Assembly: GCA_936450465.1 (NCBI GenBank)
Contig: OW388293.1
Span: forward strand, 28,029,860-28,093,859
Origin: Gibbula magus
Lineage: Eukaryota; Mollusca; Gastropoda; Trochida; Trochidae
DNA length: 64,000 bases
Direction: 5' to 3'
Under the pieces are notes generated by a model. That model had not been told where the DNA came from. It searched no databases and worked only from the letters and a program-made list of their open reading frames with translations. The translations under genes and the position numbers were made by a program. Below are positions 50,496 to 63,100 of this stretch, piece by piece. Position 1 is the first letter of the stretch. Every line of letters starts with the position of its first letter.

Positions 50496-52290
50496 TCTAG
50501 GGAGCTGACTCCTTGGCTAATGGGAATTCTAAATATAAATTGTAGATTTGGTGATCCCATGACCCCAAATGGGGTCACAGGGGTCACAACCTTAACAAAC
50601 CTATTTTCATCTTCTTCTCCAGTTCCAAATGGTCTAGGGAGCTGACTCCTTGGCTAATGGGAATTCTAAATATAAATTGTAGATTTGGTGATCCCATGAC
50701 CCCAAATGGGGTCACAGGGGTCACAACCTTAACAAACCTATTTTCATCTTCTTCTCCAGTTCCAAATGGTCTAGAGAGCTGAAACGTGTGCAGACTCCTT
50801 GGCAAATGGGATTCTAAATTGTAGATTTCATGACCCCATGACCTCAAATTGGGTCACAGGAGCCACAACCTTAAAAACCTATTTTCATCTTCTTCTCCAG
50901 TTCCAAAAGGTCTAGAGAGCTGAAAAGTTGTGTGCAGACTCCTTGGCCCATGGGGATTCTAAATTGTAGATTTTGTGACCCCGTGACCCCAAATTGGGTC
51001 ACTGGGGTCACAACCCCAAAAACCTATTTTCATCTTCTTCTCCAGTTCCAAATGGTCTAGAGAGCTGAAACGTTGTGTGCAGACTCCTTTGCTAATGGGA
51101 ATTCTAAATTGTAGTTTTCATGACCCCGTGACCTCAAATGGGGTCACAGAGGTAACAACCCCAAAAACCTATTTTCATTTTCTTCTCAAGTTCTAAATGG
51201 CCTAGAGAGCTGAAAAGTTATGTACAGACTCCTTGGCTAATGGGGATTTTACATTGTAGATTTCATGACCCCATGACCTCAAATTGGGTCACAGGAGCCA
51301 CAACCTTAAAAACCTATTTTCATCTTCTTCTCCAGTTCCAAAAGGTCTAGAGAGCTGAAAAGTTGTGTGCAGACTCCTTGGCCCATGGGGATTCTAAATT
51401 GTAGATTTTGTGACCCCGTGACCCCAAATTGGGTCACTGGGGTCACAACCCCAAAAACCTATTTTCATCTTCTTCTCCAGTTCCAAATGGTCTAGAGAGC
51501 TGAAACGTTGTGTGCAGACTCCTTTGCTAATGGGAATTCTAAATTGTAGTTTTCATGACCCCGTGACCTCAAATGGGGTCACAGAGGTAACAACCCCAAA
51601 AACCTATTTTCATTTTCTTCTCAAGTTCTAAATGGCCTAGAGAGCTGAAAAGTTATGTACAGACTCCTTGGCTAATGGGGATTTTACATTGTAGATTTGA
51701 TGACCCCGTGACCTCAATTGGGGTGACAGGGGTCACAACCTTAAAACTTATTTTCATCTCCTTCTCCAGTGCCAAAAGGTCTAGAGAGCTGAAAAGTTTC
51801 TGCAGACTCCTTGGCAAATGGGGATTCTAAATTGTAGAGTTAGTGACCCCGTGACCTCAATTGTGGTCACAGGGGTCACAACCTTAAAATTCAAATTTCA
51901 TCTTCTTTCCAGTTCCAAAAGGTCTAGGGAGCTGAAAAGTTGTGTCCCGACTCCTTTGCCGATGAGGAATCTAAATTGTAGATTTCGTGATCCTGCGACC
52001 CCAAATATAGGTCACAGACGTCATGACCTGAAAAGCTATTTCATTTAGAGATGTTATGGGAGGTTATTTAAAGGAAACAACAGTAATGAATTAAATCTTC
52101 AAGTGTGACTTTATTTGTAGGGGATTTTATCGCTGAACACAAAGATAGATCAGAGGGGTAAGGACCTTAAGACATATTTCATCTTCTCCATTTAAAGTGC
52201 TTCCTATGTTTTATACCTCTCACCTAGAAGTTGACATTTTGAATTAGTTAATGTCTATAAAGCCTGATGAGCTACATAGCCCACATCTAA
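50371..52290 (-). mobile_element. GGGGTCAC repeat element, 1.9 kb, inverted
   Basis: It begins CATATGGCCTGAAAGGCCCG, continues GTCCGGCGTCCGGCGTCCGT, and then carries about ten units of about 135-145 bp (CATCTTCTTCTCCAGTTCCA, GTCTAGAGAGCTGAAA, TTGTAGATTT, GTGACCCCAAATTGGGTCAC). The far end (GAGCTACATAGCCCA) corresponds to the start of the 14.22-kb copy. Two larger blocks (50,880-51,180 and 51,300-51,605) are nearly identical, a recent internal duplication of about 425 bp. Non-coding. Confidence 0.8.
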
Positions 52291-52503
52291 GGTTATTGTT
52301 ATTACAGTTCAAAGGACAGGAGGAAATGAGCATATCCTTTCGAGCAATATGTTTGTAAATATTTTCGCATAGCTTTAGTAGATGTTACTGATTGATATGA
52401 ACACTAATTGAATTAGCTTTCTGCAATCTCTGTTTACTAAAACAATGCCTTGTAAATTATTGGGACGTGACCTTAGTTGTGAAATCACTTAAAAATGTTA
52501 CTC

Positions 52504-53049
52504 CATTCTCTTCCCACAGAAGTTACTCCCTTCAGAATTTCGATCCTAACCTCTGTTCTATTTAGCTTGAAATCGAGGTCTTTAGCGACATGTCCTAGCG
52601 GGGGAAATGGGAACCTCATACTGTATCCCTGCTTCTTAACCAATGACCAATCACCAAACAGCGGCCATGTCGACCGAGTGACTTCAAAGATCTAGGCATT
52701 TGACTGTAAAGGCTTTTGCTCATTAGCATATGTCCTTCGTTTATGCCTGATGTAAATAACATAAATGAACTATTTTTGGTATTTGTCGCTGATTTGGTCT
52801 TCTTTATTTGTAAGGATGTTTATGATCAATAGTTTCACAAAATCAAAACCATATCTCTAGGAAAATACATGAAACGAGAAAAATGATGTGTCATTGGCAC
52901 ATGTCACTTTTACAACAGCGTCGCTGATTGCACAACTAGATTCAATTGCAACCAATGAAGACACTCCATTTCTGCTCTTGATATCAAGCGATAAGAATAA
53001 AGGTTAGTATCGGAAATCCGAAGAGAGTAACCTCTGTGGGAAGAGAATG
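52504..53049. mobile_element. 546-bp MITE with CATTCTCTTCC ends
   Basis: Left CATTCTCTTCCCACAGAAGT, right complement CATTCTCTTCCCACAGAGGT, 25-bp inverted ends. The interior shares GTCGACCGAG, TTAGCATATGTCC and GATTGCACAACTAGATTCAA with segments in the last intron of both PARP copies. This is the best-preserved member of the family here. Confidence 0.88.
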
Positions 53050-53499
53050 ATTTGACTCAAAATAACATAAAAAATACTGACCAAAAATCATGTGTAAATC
53101 CGGGCTTTTTTCAATAATGGTAAAAATATATAAGTCAAGGCAAAAGTTTAATCACCAAAAATGCACATGCAACATGTTGAACTACGATTGTATACATTTT
53201 CGGAGGAAATATTGGTGACACTGTTTCCGTAAGATAGGTCAAGGTTAGTAACTTCTGTTAAAAGCGGGACTCGCTTAAGAGAATCATAAAAAGTCAGATT
53301 TAGTGGCATTCTCAAGAAACATTACTCAAGTCATAACTTCCTACACAAGGTTTACTTCATTAGGATAGATAAATTAAGTTACTGATGACCATCATTTTCA
53401 TTCTGCATAACGTTATCATGTTACCTACTGACAACTATCAGACCAACTACCTATACAGTGTGTAATGTGTTTGTCAACAGGAGCAACTAGCATGGATGT

Positions 53500-53925
53500 G
53501 TACAGTTTTTAATTGTGCTAATATCTCGGCTTCGGTTAATCTGTGAAAGCTATAACTTTGATACAAGTTCTAGATTATCATATTCAACTTAAAACTACAT
53601 GAAATATCTACTACATCCATGTAGAAATGCTGTATTCTTGTTGAAAGTCGCCTTTTCGCGGATTTTCTCTCTGACGACGATTGACTAGTTCCGAAATGTT
53701 AAAATTCTAAATTATTTATTACATGTCATGTTCTAAAGATGTAGCGATTGTAAACTATAGCTATTCCAGAGTTGAAACAGGTTGATATTGATAACATCAT
53801 TCAATTTAAAATGTTCAAAACTAACCAATTTCGGGACCTACCCGAGTTGAAAAACTACTGTCTGTCGAGAAAATGGTTGTTGACGACTGCCAACTTCCGG
53901 TTTAGCATGAGGTTGTGCATCTGGC
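53500..53925. repeat. dispersed repeat, uninterrupted copy
   Basis: Inverted counterpart of 46310-46457 plus 49449-49760; it shows the LINE-free version of the element. Confidence 0.85.
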
Positions 53926-54180
53926 ATAGCAATTTTAAACCCGAATTCCGTTGCTATTTGACTCTTGGTATTGACTTCCTCCATCAGTACTGTAAACTTC
54001 ATGGACTTCCCTTTGCCAAAGGATACGTCTTGTTAATTACACCCAATTTCACCTTGGTGGGATTGAACATTCATAACAACATTCGGAGTCATTTGACCCC
54101 AATAAACTGTATAGGACCTACGCCCTACCAGACTACTAAGGCCCTCAGTATACCTGCCTGTACAAAACATGATTCACGTT
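53926..54180 (+). other. open frame without recognised product
   Basis: A 136-codon frame on the plus strand (53,772-54,182) overlaps the dispersed repeat in its first third. No motif was recognised and composition is ordinary. Likely chance. Confidence 0.3.
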
Positions 54181-54210
54181 AAAATGAATTTAAGATAGAT
54201 AATGGTTTAC

Positions 54211-54395
54211 CCTTTTTAACGAAGTACTGCCACCCGGACTGTCTGCTAAGTCTCTCAGTGGTGCTGTACACTTGGTGGACTGGAACACATGCTCTGGATG
54301 CTGGTTGGTAGAAGACAGACTGACACTCAGAGTTCAGGGAACAGAGACTCGCACAGTGGAGAGGACTCGGGGAGTCCAGTCTGGGGACCAACTCG
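54211..54395 (-). CDS. PAN/apple-domain exon
   Basis: Minus strand reads RLDSPSPLHCASLCSLNSEC, QSVFYQPASRACVPVH, then LSRQSGWQYFVKK to donor AAAGG|GTAAAC at 54211/54210. The spacing of cysteines (C-x3-C-x6-C...C) and SVFY fit PAN/apple modules, which bind protein or carbohydrate on extracellular proteins. The 5' border is uncertain (an AG at about 54,395 or further up). It may be part of the same receptor gene as the YWTD exons 8.4 kb downstream, since PAN modules occur in mosaic extracellular proteins. Confidence 0.7.
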
Positions 54396-54397
54396 GG

Positions 54398-54640
54398 CAG
54401 GAAGTAGTTGATGAATGTCAGTATATAGGAGACTCCTACCTCGGTGGTGGTGTACATTGTGTCTGGTATTGTTGACGGTGGAAACTTGAGGTTCCCTCGT
54501 GTAATAATTAGTTGATGAAAGTTAGTATATAGGAGACTTCTACCTCTTTGGTGTACATCGTGTCTGGAATTGTTGAGGGTTGAAACTTGGTTCCCTCGTG
54601 TAATAATTAGTTGATGAAAGTCAACATACAGGATACTCCA
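54398..54640. repeat. about 100-bp tandem repeat upstream of PAN exon
   Basis: AGTTGATGAA occurs at 54405, 54510 and 54609 within longer similar blocks (AGTATATAGGAGACT, CTACCTC, TGTACAT/CGTGTCTGG, GGTTCCCTCGTGTAATAATT). Confidence 0.88.
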
Positions 54641-54719
54641 GACTCCATGATGTTCATTACGATATAACAGTAACTGGTAGCGATTGTGACAATAAATACA
54701 CACTCTCAACCTGATGCCA

Positions 54720-56222
54720 GTTTGTCTTAGAGAACCTCCTTGTACTATTGTTAAAACTGTTAAATCTCAATTTGTCTTGTAAACTATAAATAATTCAACA
54801 GTTATATTAACGTAAACCTATAGTCAAATATTTGTTCTTGAAAGACCAGATAAGTTGCTGCAGCTGACCTGCCTTGTAAACTAGCGATGAATCGAATGTC
54901 GATGTGTCTTGTGGCGATGGGCATTTAGCTTTTCAAATACCGTTGTATATTAATTTGACGTACCGAGATATCACTGAATAATATATACTGTTATAGGATC
55001 AGAATACATGATCTGCTCAATCAGCCGGTGATTTAGAACTCCAGATGAAAGGATAATGTCTCTTTGATTTGATGATTACCTTATGTTTATCGGTAATTAG
55101 CTTTATTTATTTCAATTCCTATTGCCGATAACGAATTTTCATTAACTATTTATACCATTTCGTTTATCATTTTGCGTGTTACGATGTTTATCTTTATCCT
55201 GGAATGTGCATGCTGAAGCTGCTCGTGTTTCATTCATGGTGAATTGCTGATACTGCTAAGTCATCGTTCTACAGTTTTAAGGTTATAAACGGGCCAAAGA
55301 GTTCCCACTTCAGGGAGCAAGTGGAGGTCAGATAGGTTTTTTTACCTCAAACTTAAAGGTGATAAGGGTCAAGCGGGTAAGTCTTTCTGTTTAAATTAGC
55401 CCATATAATTGGCAGTCAGTCTGTAAAATCATGTATCCCTACGCAGGGTGCAGAAGGTGGACTGATAAATATAAGAGAGGCTGTTTGGTCACTTCCGGAT
55501 CCAAGATAGCACTGTTTTCCAAGTGTGAATTTCATGAGGTAATATTTCGATCGGCTGTAGCTCGTTTAAAACATGGTGAAGGTATAGCATTTCAGTTATC
55601 TTTTGATCAGGAATATGATTGCCAAGCTGTTAGTAGTAGTTAAATGTGCCAAAAAATTCTCGTTTAAGTTTGACAGGCCGAACAAGGTTGGCCATTTAAC
55701 ATTGGAGTCAATGGGGGAAAAAACTGTACCACGAGACCTAAAGTCTCGAAAGCTTAGAAGATGCTGTTCAGCGTCGAATCGCAAACAAAGGTGGCAAAAG
55801 AGGTACATGCAAAACGTATTCGGACGGTAACGTTATTTCCATAGACTTGTGTGTTAATATTATAAGATACATACTTTCATAGATTCGAATATTGTCTGAT
55901 CTTATTCACATTGATCAAGTTTTGGTTATATTGGCTTAATCCTCATAATCTAAGATAATGTCATTTTTCTATTGAATTTAGGTTTCGAGAAAAAGACACT
56001 TTTGTTTTTAGGACATGACATATATAATATAACGAACCAAATATTGGTCGTTAATAAACATGTCAATAAACCAATTTTAGTGCCTTACAATTACATACAT
56101 TAAATAACATAAATATATTAACTCTACGTGTATGCCATTACAATAAGTTACTTTACTTTACACAGGTGACTTATAAGGTGTATTTTACAATTATAAAGTG
56201 CAACACTATTCTGCAACGCATA
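54720..56222. other. no gene recognised
   Basis: Overlapping short frames exist on both strands at 55,430-55,830 but no domain is recognisable and none has convincing splice context. Confidence 0.5.
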
Positions 56223-56227
56223 ACTCG

Positions 56228-57630
56228 CATGGGCGTAGCTAGGAAAATAGAAGTAGTACGCAGTACGAGGCCGCGAAGCGGCCGAGCTGTCTAGAGGGGT
56301 CTTGGGGCATGCCCCCCATGACATTTTAGGATTTTAGTGCCTATAGATGCGATTTCCAGGCACCTGACGGACATTTTGGAAACTTCAAATAAGTAGATTT
56401 TTGTATAAATATATTTCGTCTATGTTCTATATTAGAAAATAGATTGATATAAATTAACAATTGTAAATAAATTTAGGTTAATCTTGTATTTCTTATAGAG
56501 AGAGGTGTCTGCATAAGCTATGAACTATTATTGCTAAGTGTTTCTGAAAAGAGTCGGACAATCTCTTCATTTAAAGGGACACCGCGTCGACAATAAAAAT
56601 CAGATCATTGTGTATCTACCTATGCTGATTAACATGTCTGCTAACAGGTCACAGACTTCAAATTTCAGACAATTTACGTAATTGGTAATAAAAACTACTG
56701 CAGGTAGACAGTGAAGTGAAGCGTAACTCGTTAGCAGACACTCTGATCAGCTTAGTGAGATAAAGATGCAACACAGAAGTAGCTTCATCCATTCTAGCTC
56801 CGAATACAAGTTAAAAAATATATTTAAAAATTCGCAAAAAATAAAAAAGTTCACCAAATCGTGTTACATTTTGCACTGCACCTCTCCTAGTGGTGAAGAA
56901 GACATGTGCCAAATTTGAAAAGGATGAGATGAATAGTTTTTCTGTAATCGATCAGACAAAAAATGTCTCCGGACGGAAGGACGGACGGACGGAATTGTTG
57001 GTTATACTGTATACCCACAACCGTTGGTCGGGGGTATAATAAAACTTCAATTCTGGGCTGAGCTAAATTCCTTCATTTTAACATGGCATCTAGGCTCCTT
57101 GTGAAATCATATGATTATTCATAATGGTTTAAGGTATATTCTATATTAATTACGTTTTAGTTCAATTCATATCGTTTTCTACACAAATCAGACGCACACT
57201 GGATTCGTATTCAATATATAATGCAAATTATTCTGTAATATTTTAATAAAGTCCCTGGAAACAATTTCTCAACAGAAAATGTCTGTGCTTGAGTGGGCAC
57301 TGGCATTCTCTTAAATGACATTACAATGAAGAGGATACGACTGTATAGGGAAATATGTGCTATATTTGGCGAAGCGATGTGTGTAATAATTCCGTAATGA
57401 TGCAAAGTTTTTACCATTTAGACTTAGAACATAGTTGTCTCCTCTTTATCAGAACTGTCTGAAATTACTGGAATTAATAATCTAGTGGATAAAGTCACTG
57501 GTAAGGAAAGGTTAGTGCCAGTCGTCGATCAGCTTTATTTACGTTGCATATTTTATGACATCAAGGCATGTATCTGGCCAAAAATGTTGTACGCAAATGC
57601 GTACTTTGCGTAATAGAAGCTACGCCCATG
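56228..57630. mobile_element. 1.4-kb DNA transposon, TIR CATGGGCGTAGCT
   Basis: Left CATGGGCGTAGCTAGG and right AGCTACGCCCATG are inverted, with ACTCG on both outer sides (56223-56227 and 57631-57635), a 5-bp duplication. The left end is GC-rich (GAGGCCGCGAAGCGGCCGAG, itself palindromic, then GGGGCATGCCCCCC). No transposase frame; a non-autonomous element of unassigned superfamily. Confidence 0.88.
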
Positions 57631-57635
57631 ACTCG

Positions 57636-59780
57636 TGCCAGCCTCCATTACAGGCTAATTAAGTCTTGCATTTTGAAAGCTTTCTGTGTAAACGTAGCAG
57701 ATGCAACTATAAAAACCAGAGGTAGAGCATCGGTACGCTAGCACAGAAAAGTTCAGGTTATACAGCAAGCCTTAAATTATTCATTGATGGAGACTGACGC
57801 GATTAATACCTTGCGGAGGGAAGTTGTTGTAGACCGATAAGATCAATACCTGTTTTATGGACCTGAAAAATAATTTCGACAGAGGAATAAGTTGTAATTG
57901 TTTTATTAAGTATTCACTACAACAACGAAATCAAAAGATAAATTATTCACGCTCATGAATGATCCTTTGTTTGATTGCTTGGACAATGGAACATGACGTC
58001 AAGAGCTGACGGTCAAGAACATTTGTCAATGCGTTTTTTTTTTACACAGGTGGGGTTCAATTACACGGCTCTTTCGACGGTCACGTGACGACATCTTGCT
58101 TGATATAATGATAACAACAAACTATCACATATTGATGGATATAAACAATCGTCAAAAGTTTAATTGTTCAATGTCAAACCAATTTAAAACATGGTGGATA
58201 GATTCGGTATGATTTGGTCACTCATACGGTATTTCGGATATTCAGTTTCCTCATTAATGAATCTTTCCACCTGAAGGATTAAGCTTATACAGCTGCGTAA
58301 AGAAAGTTTGTTCACATGTATGTGCATGTGTGCAAATATCATGTAAATTGACGTTCATTGTAATATTAATAAACTAATACAACAAACAATGACAATGTAT
58401 CATAATATATCCATGTGTAAAACAATCATTCTCACACTTATCTTGTGATCGTCACGGCAGTGGTGCATATTTATGAAATTTTGCATTATGAAAAAGACAG
58501 AGGGGTCAAATTTTGAAAATTCAAATTTCATTAATTTCATTAATTAAATTTGTCATATTGACTAAATGAGAACAATTCAACATAAATTCATTAAATAAGT
58601 ATAAGAGGACATGTATGATAAATGTTACACCCACTTGACCATTTATTGTACATTCTTAAGAGAAAAATATAAACTGCAGTTTGAAAAAACTGCCCAAACT
58701 ATAACTGTTAACTATGAGATACCAACTCAGATTATGTTAAGGAACACTAAACTGTCGTCTTATAATGCAAAGCTGCAATATGATGGATCTACTTTTCGCG
58801 TTGAAACGATACTTCAAAGACATGCGATATTAGATGATATTTGCACTATAATAAACAAGTAGGTGAACAAACGTTCGGTATGCAGCTTTACGCTACGAAA
58901 CGTCTTCATAATTATTGTTTTCTTATGTAATCCACTTCTGAATGCCCTTCAACGACTATTCTAATCTATTGGTTGCGTGGAAATAGGTTCTTGATTGACC
59001 AGAATGCCAAAATTATGCTTAACACTTTAATAATGATATCTTACATATCTGAATGTACATGGATATAGACAATACTCCACAACACATACGCATATTGCAT
59101 TAACGATCTTACAAATAAAACTTTGTTCCCCCAAAAATTCAAGATTAAAGGAAGCTATCGATTAAAATACATTCATATTGAATGTATTTTAATCGAAACA
59201 AATACTACTAACTGTCTGTTTTGTTTTACATTGTTATCGTTTGTTATCATGATAAAAATAGAAAGGGATCGGCAAACCATCAAAGGGGCTTATGTATCGT
59301 TCTTCAAGAAAACATACATGCGACGTATATATCTAAATATAATTTGTTAATACAAAGTACAATTGTGATGATTTTGCAAGTATTTCGCATGCGAATAGAG
59401 ATCTACAATGCGTCCAATGATTAGAATAATGAACATGATTTCATCATTAGCTTGATAATCCATGTACATCGTCGTATATCCTGAGTAATGTTAACGATGA
59501 GTTTTTTCTGCAAATGAGTGCCATCGCAAAAGAAGACAAACAGAATACAAAGCTATCATCCTATTCCTAAATTCCATTGGTCGAATATTTGTTTTTACCA
59601 TTCATTGGCTAACAATATCTAGACTGACAGTCATTTTGTCAACTGGTCATTTACAGTTAGTTACGAAGCAAACTTTGCGAAGACAACCAATAAGTATTTG
59701 GATACAAATGCCCTCATGAAGCAAGATGTGAAAGAACTATACAATATGGAACTTCTTGAGGAGGCGTTCAGTACTGAAAT
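57636..59780. other. no gene recognised
   Basis: AT-rich intergenic sequence downstream (3') of PARP copy 2. An 83-codon frame at 58,611-58,862 (plus) has no family I recognise and lies alone. Confidence 0.5.
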
Positions 59781-59859
59781 GTACACAGTATATGACCTCA
59801 CATTACACAACAATATAGATACGTATTATACACGTTGAAGTGTATATAAGATCTACACT

Positions 59860-60117
59860 TTACTTCATGGCAGGGATTTGTTCACCCTTGTGCATTCCCA
59901 TCTCATCCAGATACTCGATGAGCGAGTCGTCGTGTTCATTCGGGTCATACTTGTCACCCTTCTTCTTGAAGCGCTTGCAGATGTTGAAGTGGACGATGTA
60001 GCAGGGCAGAATGCAGTCATCGTCGTAGATGACGAGTTCCTTTCCGAAGGGGTCCACATGGGAATCGTACCCAGGCTCTTTTGGGTCACCCAGCTTCAGC
60101 GTTTTGCATTTGTATAC
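59860..60117 (-). CDS. PARP catalytic exon 5, copy 2 (Glu of triad, stop)
   Basis: VYKCKTLKLGDPKEPGYDSH, GKELVIYDDDCILPCYIVHF, and an acidic/basic tail to MGMHKGEQIPAMK and TAA at 59862-59860. The ancestral terminus against which the altered end of copy 1 can be compared. Confidence 0.94.
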   Translation of the reverse strand, partial: VYKCKTLKLGDPKEPGYDSHVDPFGKELVIYDDDCILPCYIVHFNICKRFKKKGDKYDPNEHDDSLIEYLDEMGMHKGEQIPAMK

Positions 60118-63100
60118 CTGAATTAAGAAATTACTTCAGTGACGATTATGTCTCTTATAAATTAGTCTAGAAAGCGATATTTTCCAAAGACATCAGCAAA
60201 GCTAGAAAGATTGAGACTATCTAACCTTCCTTAACAGATCGTTCATTGAGGGGCTCGGCTCGGTGTTCTGAACATCGAAATGTCAAACTCTCATTGTCAT
60301 ATAGTACGAGATCGCCTTGCCGGGACAAAGGGGGTTACAACTCCTTATTTTCACTAAACATTTTTCGTGTAATACCCATTCTCTTCCAACAGAGGTTCTA
60401 CATGGCTCCAGCAAAAAGGAAGATGGGAACCTAATACTGTATCCCTGCTTCTTAACCAATAAAAACTCATCTTTCAGCGGCCCCGTCGACCGAGACACTT
60501 CAAATGTCAAGGCATTTGACTGTTAAGGGTCTTGCTAATTAGCATATGTCCTTCGAATATGTTTGATGTAAATAACACAAATGAACTATTTGTACACTAT
60601 TTGTCTCTGAATTGGTCTTCTTTATTTATCAGCATGTTTATGATCAGTTATTTTCTCAAAATCAAAAAGCATATTTCGAGGAAGACACATTAAACGAGAA
60701 AACATGTATCTTACGTTTATTTCATTATTATGGTCATTGGCAAATGCCACTTTTACAACGGCGTCGCCGATTGCACAACTAGATTCAATTTGCAGCCAAT
60801 CAGAATACCATGTATCTCATCTTGTGAAGCAGAAATCTCGTGAAAATATAGATGATATGTATTCACGTGGTATTCGTTCTGCCCTGGGTGGAAAACTAAT
60901 AGGAACAGTGCTGATAATCTAGAGATTGCTGTTAGTACAAACTCCAAAAATTATTTCGAAATGAAGAATTGTTGAAATGTGAAATATGTTTATGCTTGTA
61001 CCTTTCCCTGTAGAACCTGACAGAGAAGCAGTCTTTGGGAATCTTTCATGTAGTTCATTGCAAATCGAGGAAACCCGCTCAAGTAGATGCCATTGCCATA
61101 CCAACCAACATCAGTTGAAACTTCAAAGTGGTCGTGGTCTGTTAACATGAGAAATTCAATAAAAATAGATTTAAGAAGTGTATGTCATTTGTGTTAATCA
61201 AAGTGTGTATGTCATCCGAACCGTCATCAAAATAATTGCATTCTTCATGTACCAAGAAACATCCAAAAGGAACCGAATGTTTAATATTAATTCTTTGAAA
61301 AAAATATATTCAGAAAGCAGGCGAAGATCGTATGTTTACATATCTATTTGAATTTTATTTACTTTCAAACATACATATATAACGATATGTATGATTTTAT
61401 TATTTTATAATACAAAACTTGATTCTACACGAGATATCGCTTGTATCAGACCAAGCGATATCACCTAGGAGATGTTGATTTGACAGTAGATTTTGAACAA
61501 TGCCCTGTTGGCATCAGCTACATGACATCACAATGATTTAGCATACTCAAGTAATGACATCACGATGCTATGCCGTCATAATCATGATGACATCACCATG
61601 CTATGACATCACAGCACTTGAAGCCAAATGGCAGTTTTGTGTAAAAACTAATGAAAAATGATTTTGGATGATAGATAGAATCTCACCTGTCTTGTGATAT
61701 ATCAACACTCGTTGATAAAGGTCAAAATATCCTCGGCAAGCCTCGGATATTTGTAACTTTTATCAACTCCTGTTGATACAATTGATATCAGAAGACAGGT
61801 GAGATTCTCTATGTAACAATAATGTGGACCTAAATTGTTAATCATATCCTTAGATCACGTTTTAAACAATGAAGTGAATAACTGAAATTCCCACTCATAC
61901 TGAGCCACTACGCCATCGAGTATTTTAATCTGTAAGACTTCATAATAGCCAGAGTGTAAAGCTCCGGAAGTCTCGTAAGGACCAAAACCAACCAGTCGAT
62001 GTTATAACTTAAAATCAAGCAATGCTGGCAGTCCCCGGTGGGGAAGACCAATAAACTATCATCAACTTTATAATCACGAAACTTCATTGGTTGACACTAT
62101 TCTATGCCAGAAAATATCAAAGCGAAAGAAGCTTGTAAGGTTTATGAGCTTTTCGGAGCTTGCATACTGAGTTTATTAAAAAGTCTTGCGGGTTTAAAAC
62201 CCTGGTGGTGCAGAATGACTCCCAATTAGTACCTGGTTGTCGAAATCCGTCCTCACAAATACTCTTCACATTATCCGTCGATGTGCCGTGGTAGGCATAA
62301 ACTGGCACTCCGTACTCTGCGCTCTTGTTCACCATTCTCTGTTGGGCTCCTCTGATATTGAACATTAGACATTGAATATTGAACATTGAACATTGCAGTT
62401 TTAAACGAAACTTCAATCATATGACTCGTATAACAGTCGTTATTAACAGTGATATATCAGTCACATAATAGTTATATAATAGTCATATAATAGTTTGAAA
62501 CATAGCAAAACTTTTATATATTCACAAAGGTTCAGTATATATCATTTCAATTGAATAATTAAATCATCCGGTGAAACGAACAGGCTTTACCATAAACATT
62601 ACTGTATAACGTTTTTTTTTTCAATTTAGTTGTTTAAGAAGAAAACATTTAGATAAACATGCCATTAGATTAAATATTTTTACGAACCTGAATTTTCTCG
62701 TCAGACCAGGATTAACGACATATTCGACCTTTGTGATTTGGAAAATGTGCCTGAAACAGTAGTTGACTTTTTCTTGGAAATTGGCGTTTACTCATTAACA
62801 GACATAAAACATTCTGTGAATCCATTATTTTATTATTTTCATAAACCAATTTGGTTCAAAAGATTACGGCAGTTTGTAAGGTTTTGAAATTCACCAATCT
62901 AGAGATGTTCCTATGATAAATGGCCCCTATGTAACCAAGGAGTGTTGACATATTTGATTTTAGCCCTGGGCATGGCACTTTGTTCACATTGCACACCCTG
63001 AACATGGGAAATCCATACATGTACGGTCCCAGGAACCCTTAGTAACGGTATCGAAAATACAATTCCTCCAGGGTAAACATACCAAATGTGTTGTCTTTGA

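Noticed and set aside
58611..58862. 83-codon ORF as a gene
   Set aside because: No motif, no splice context, isolated in AT-rich DNA; could not be supported.
61540..61620. Cluster of TGACATCA words as a CRE-type enhancer
   Set aside because: Low-complexity repeat context in an intron; copy 1's related sequence shows the same simple repetition without further support.
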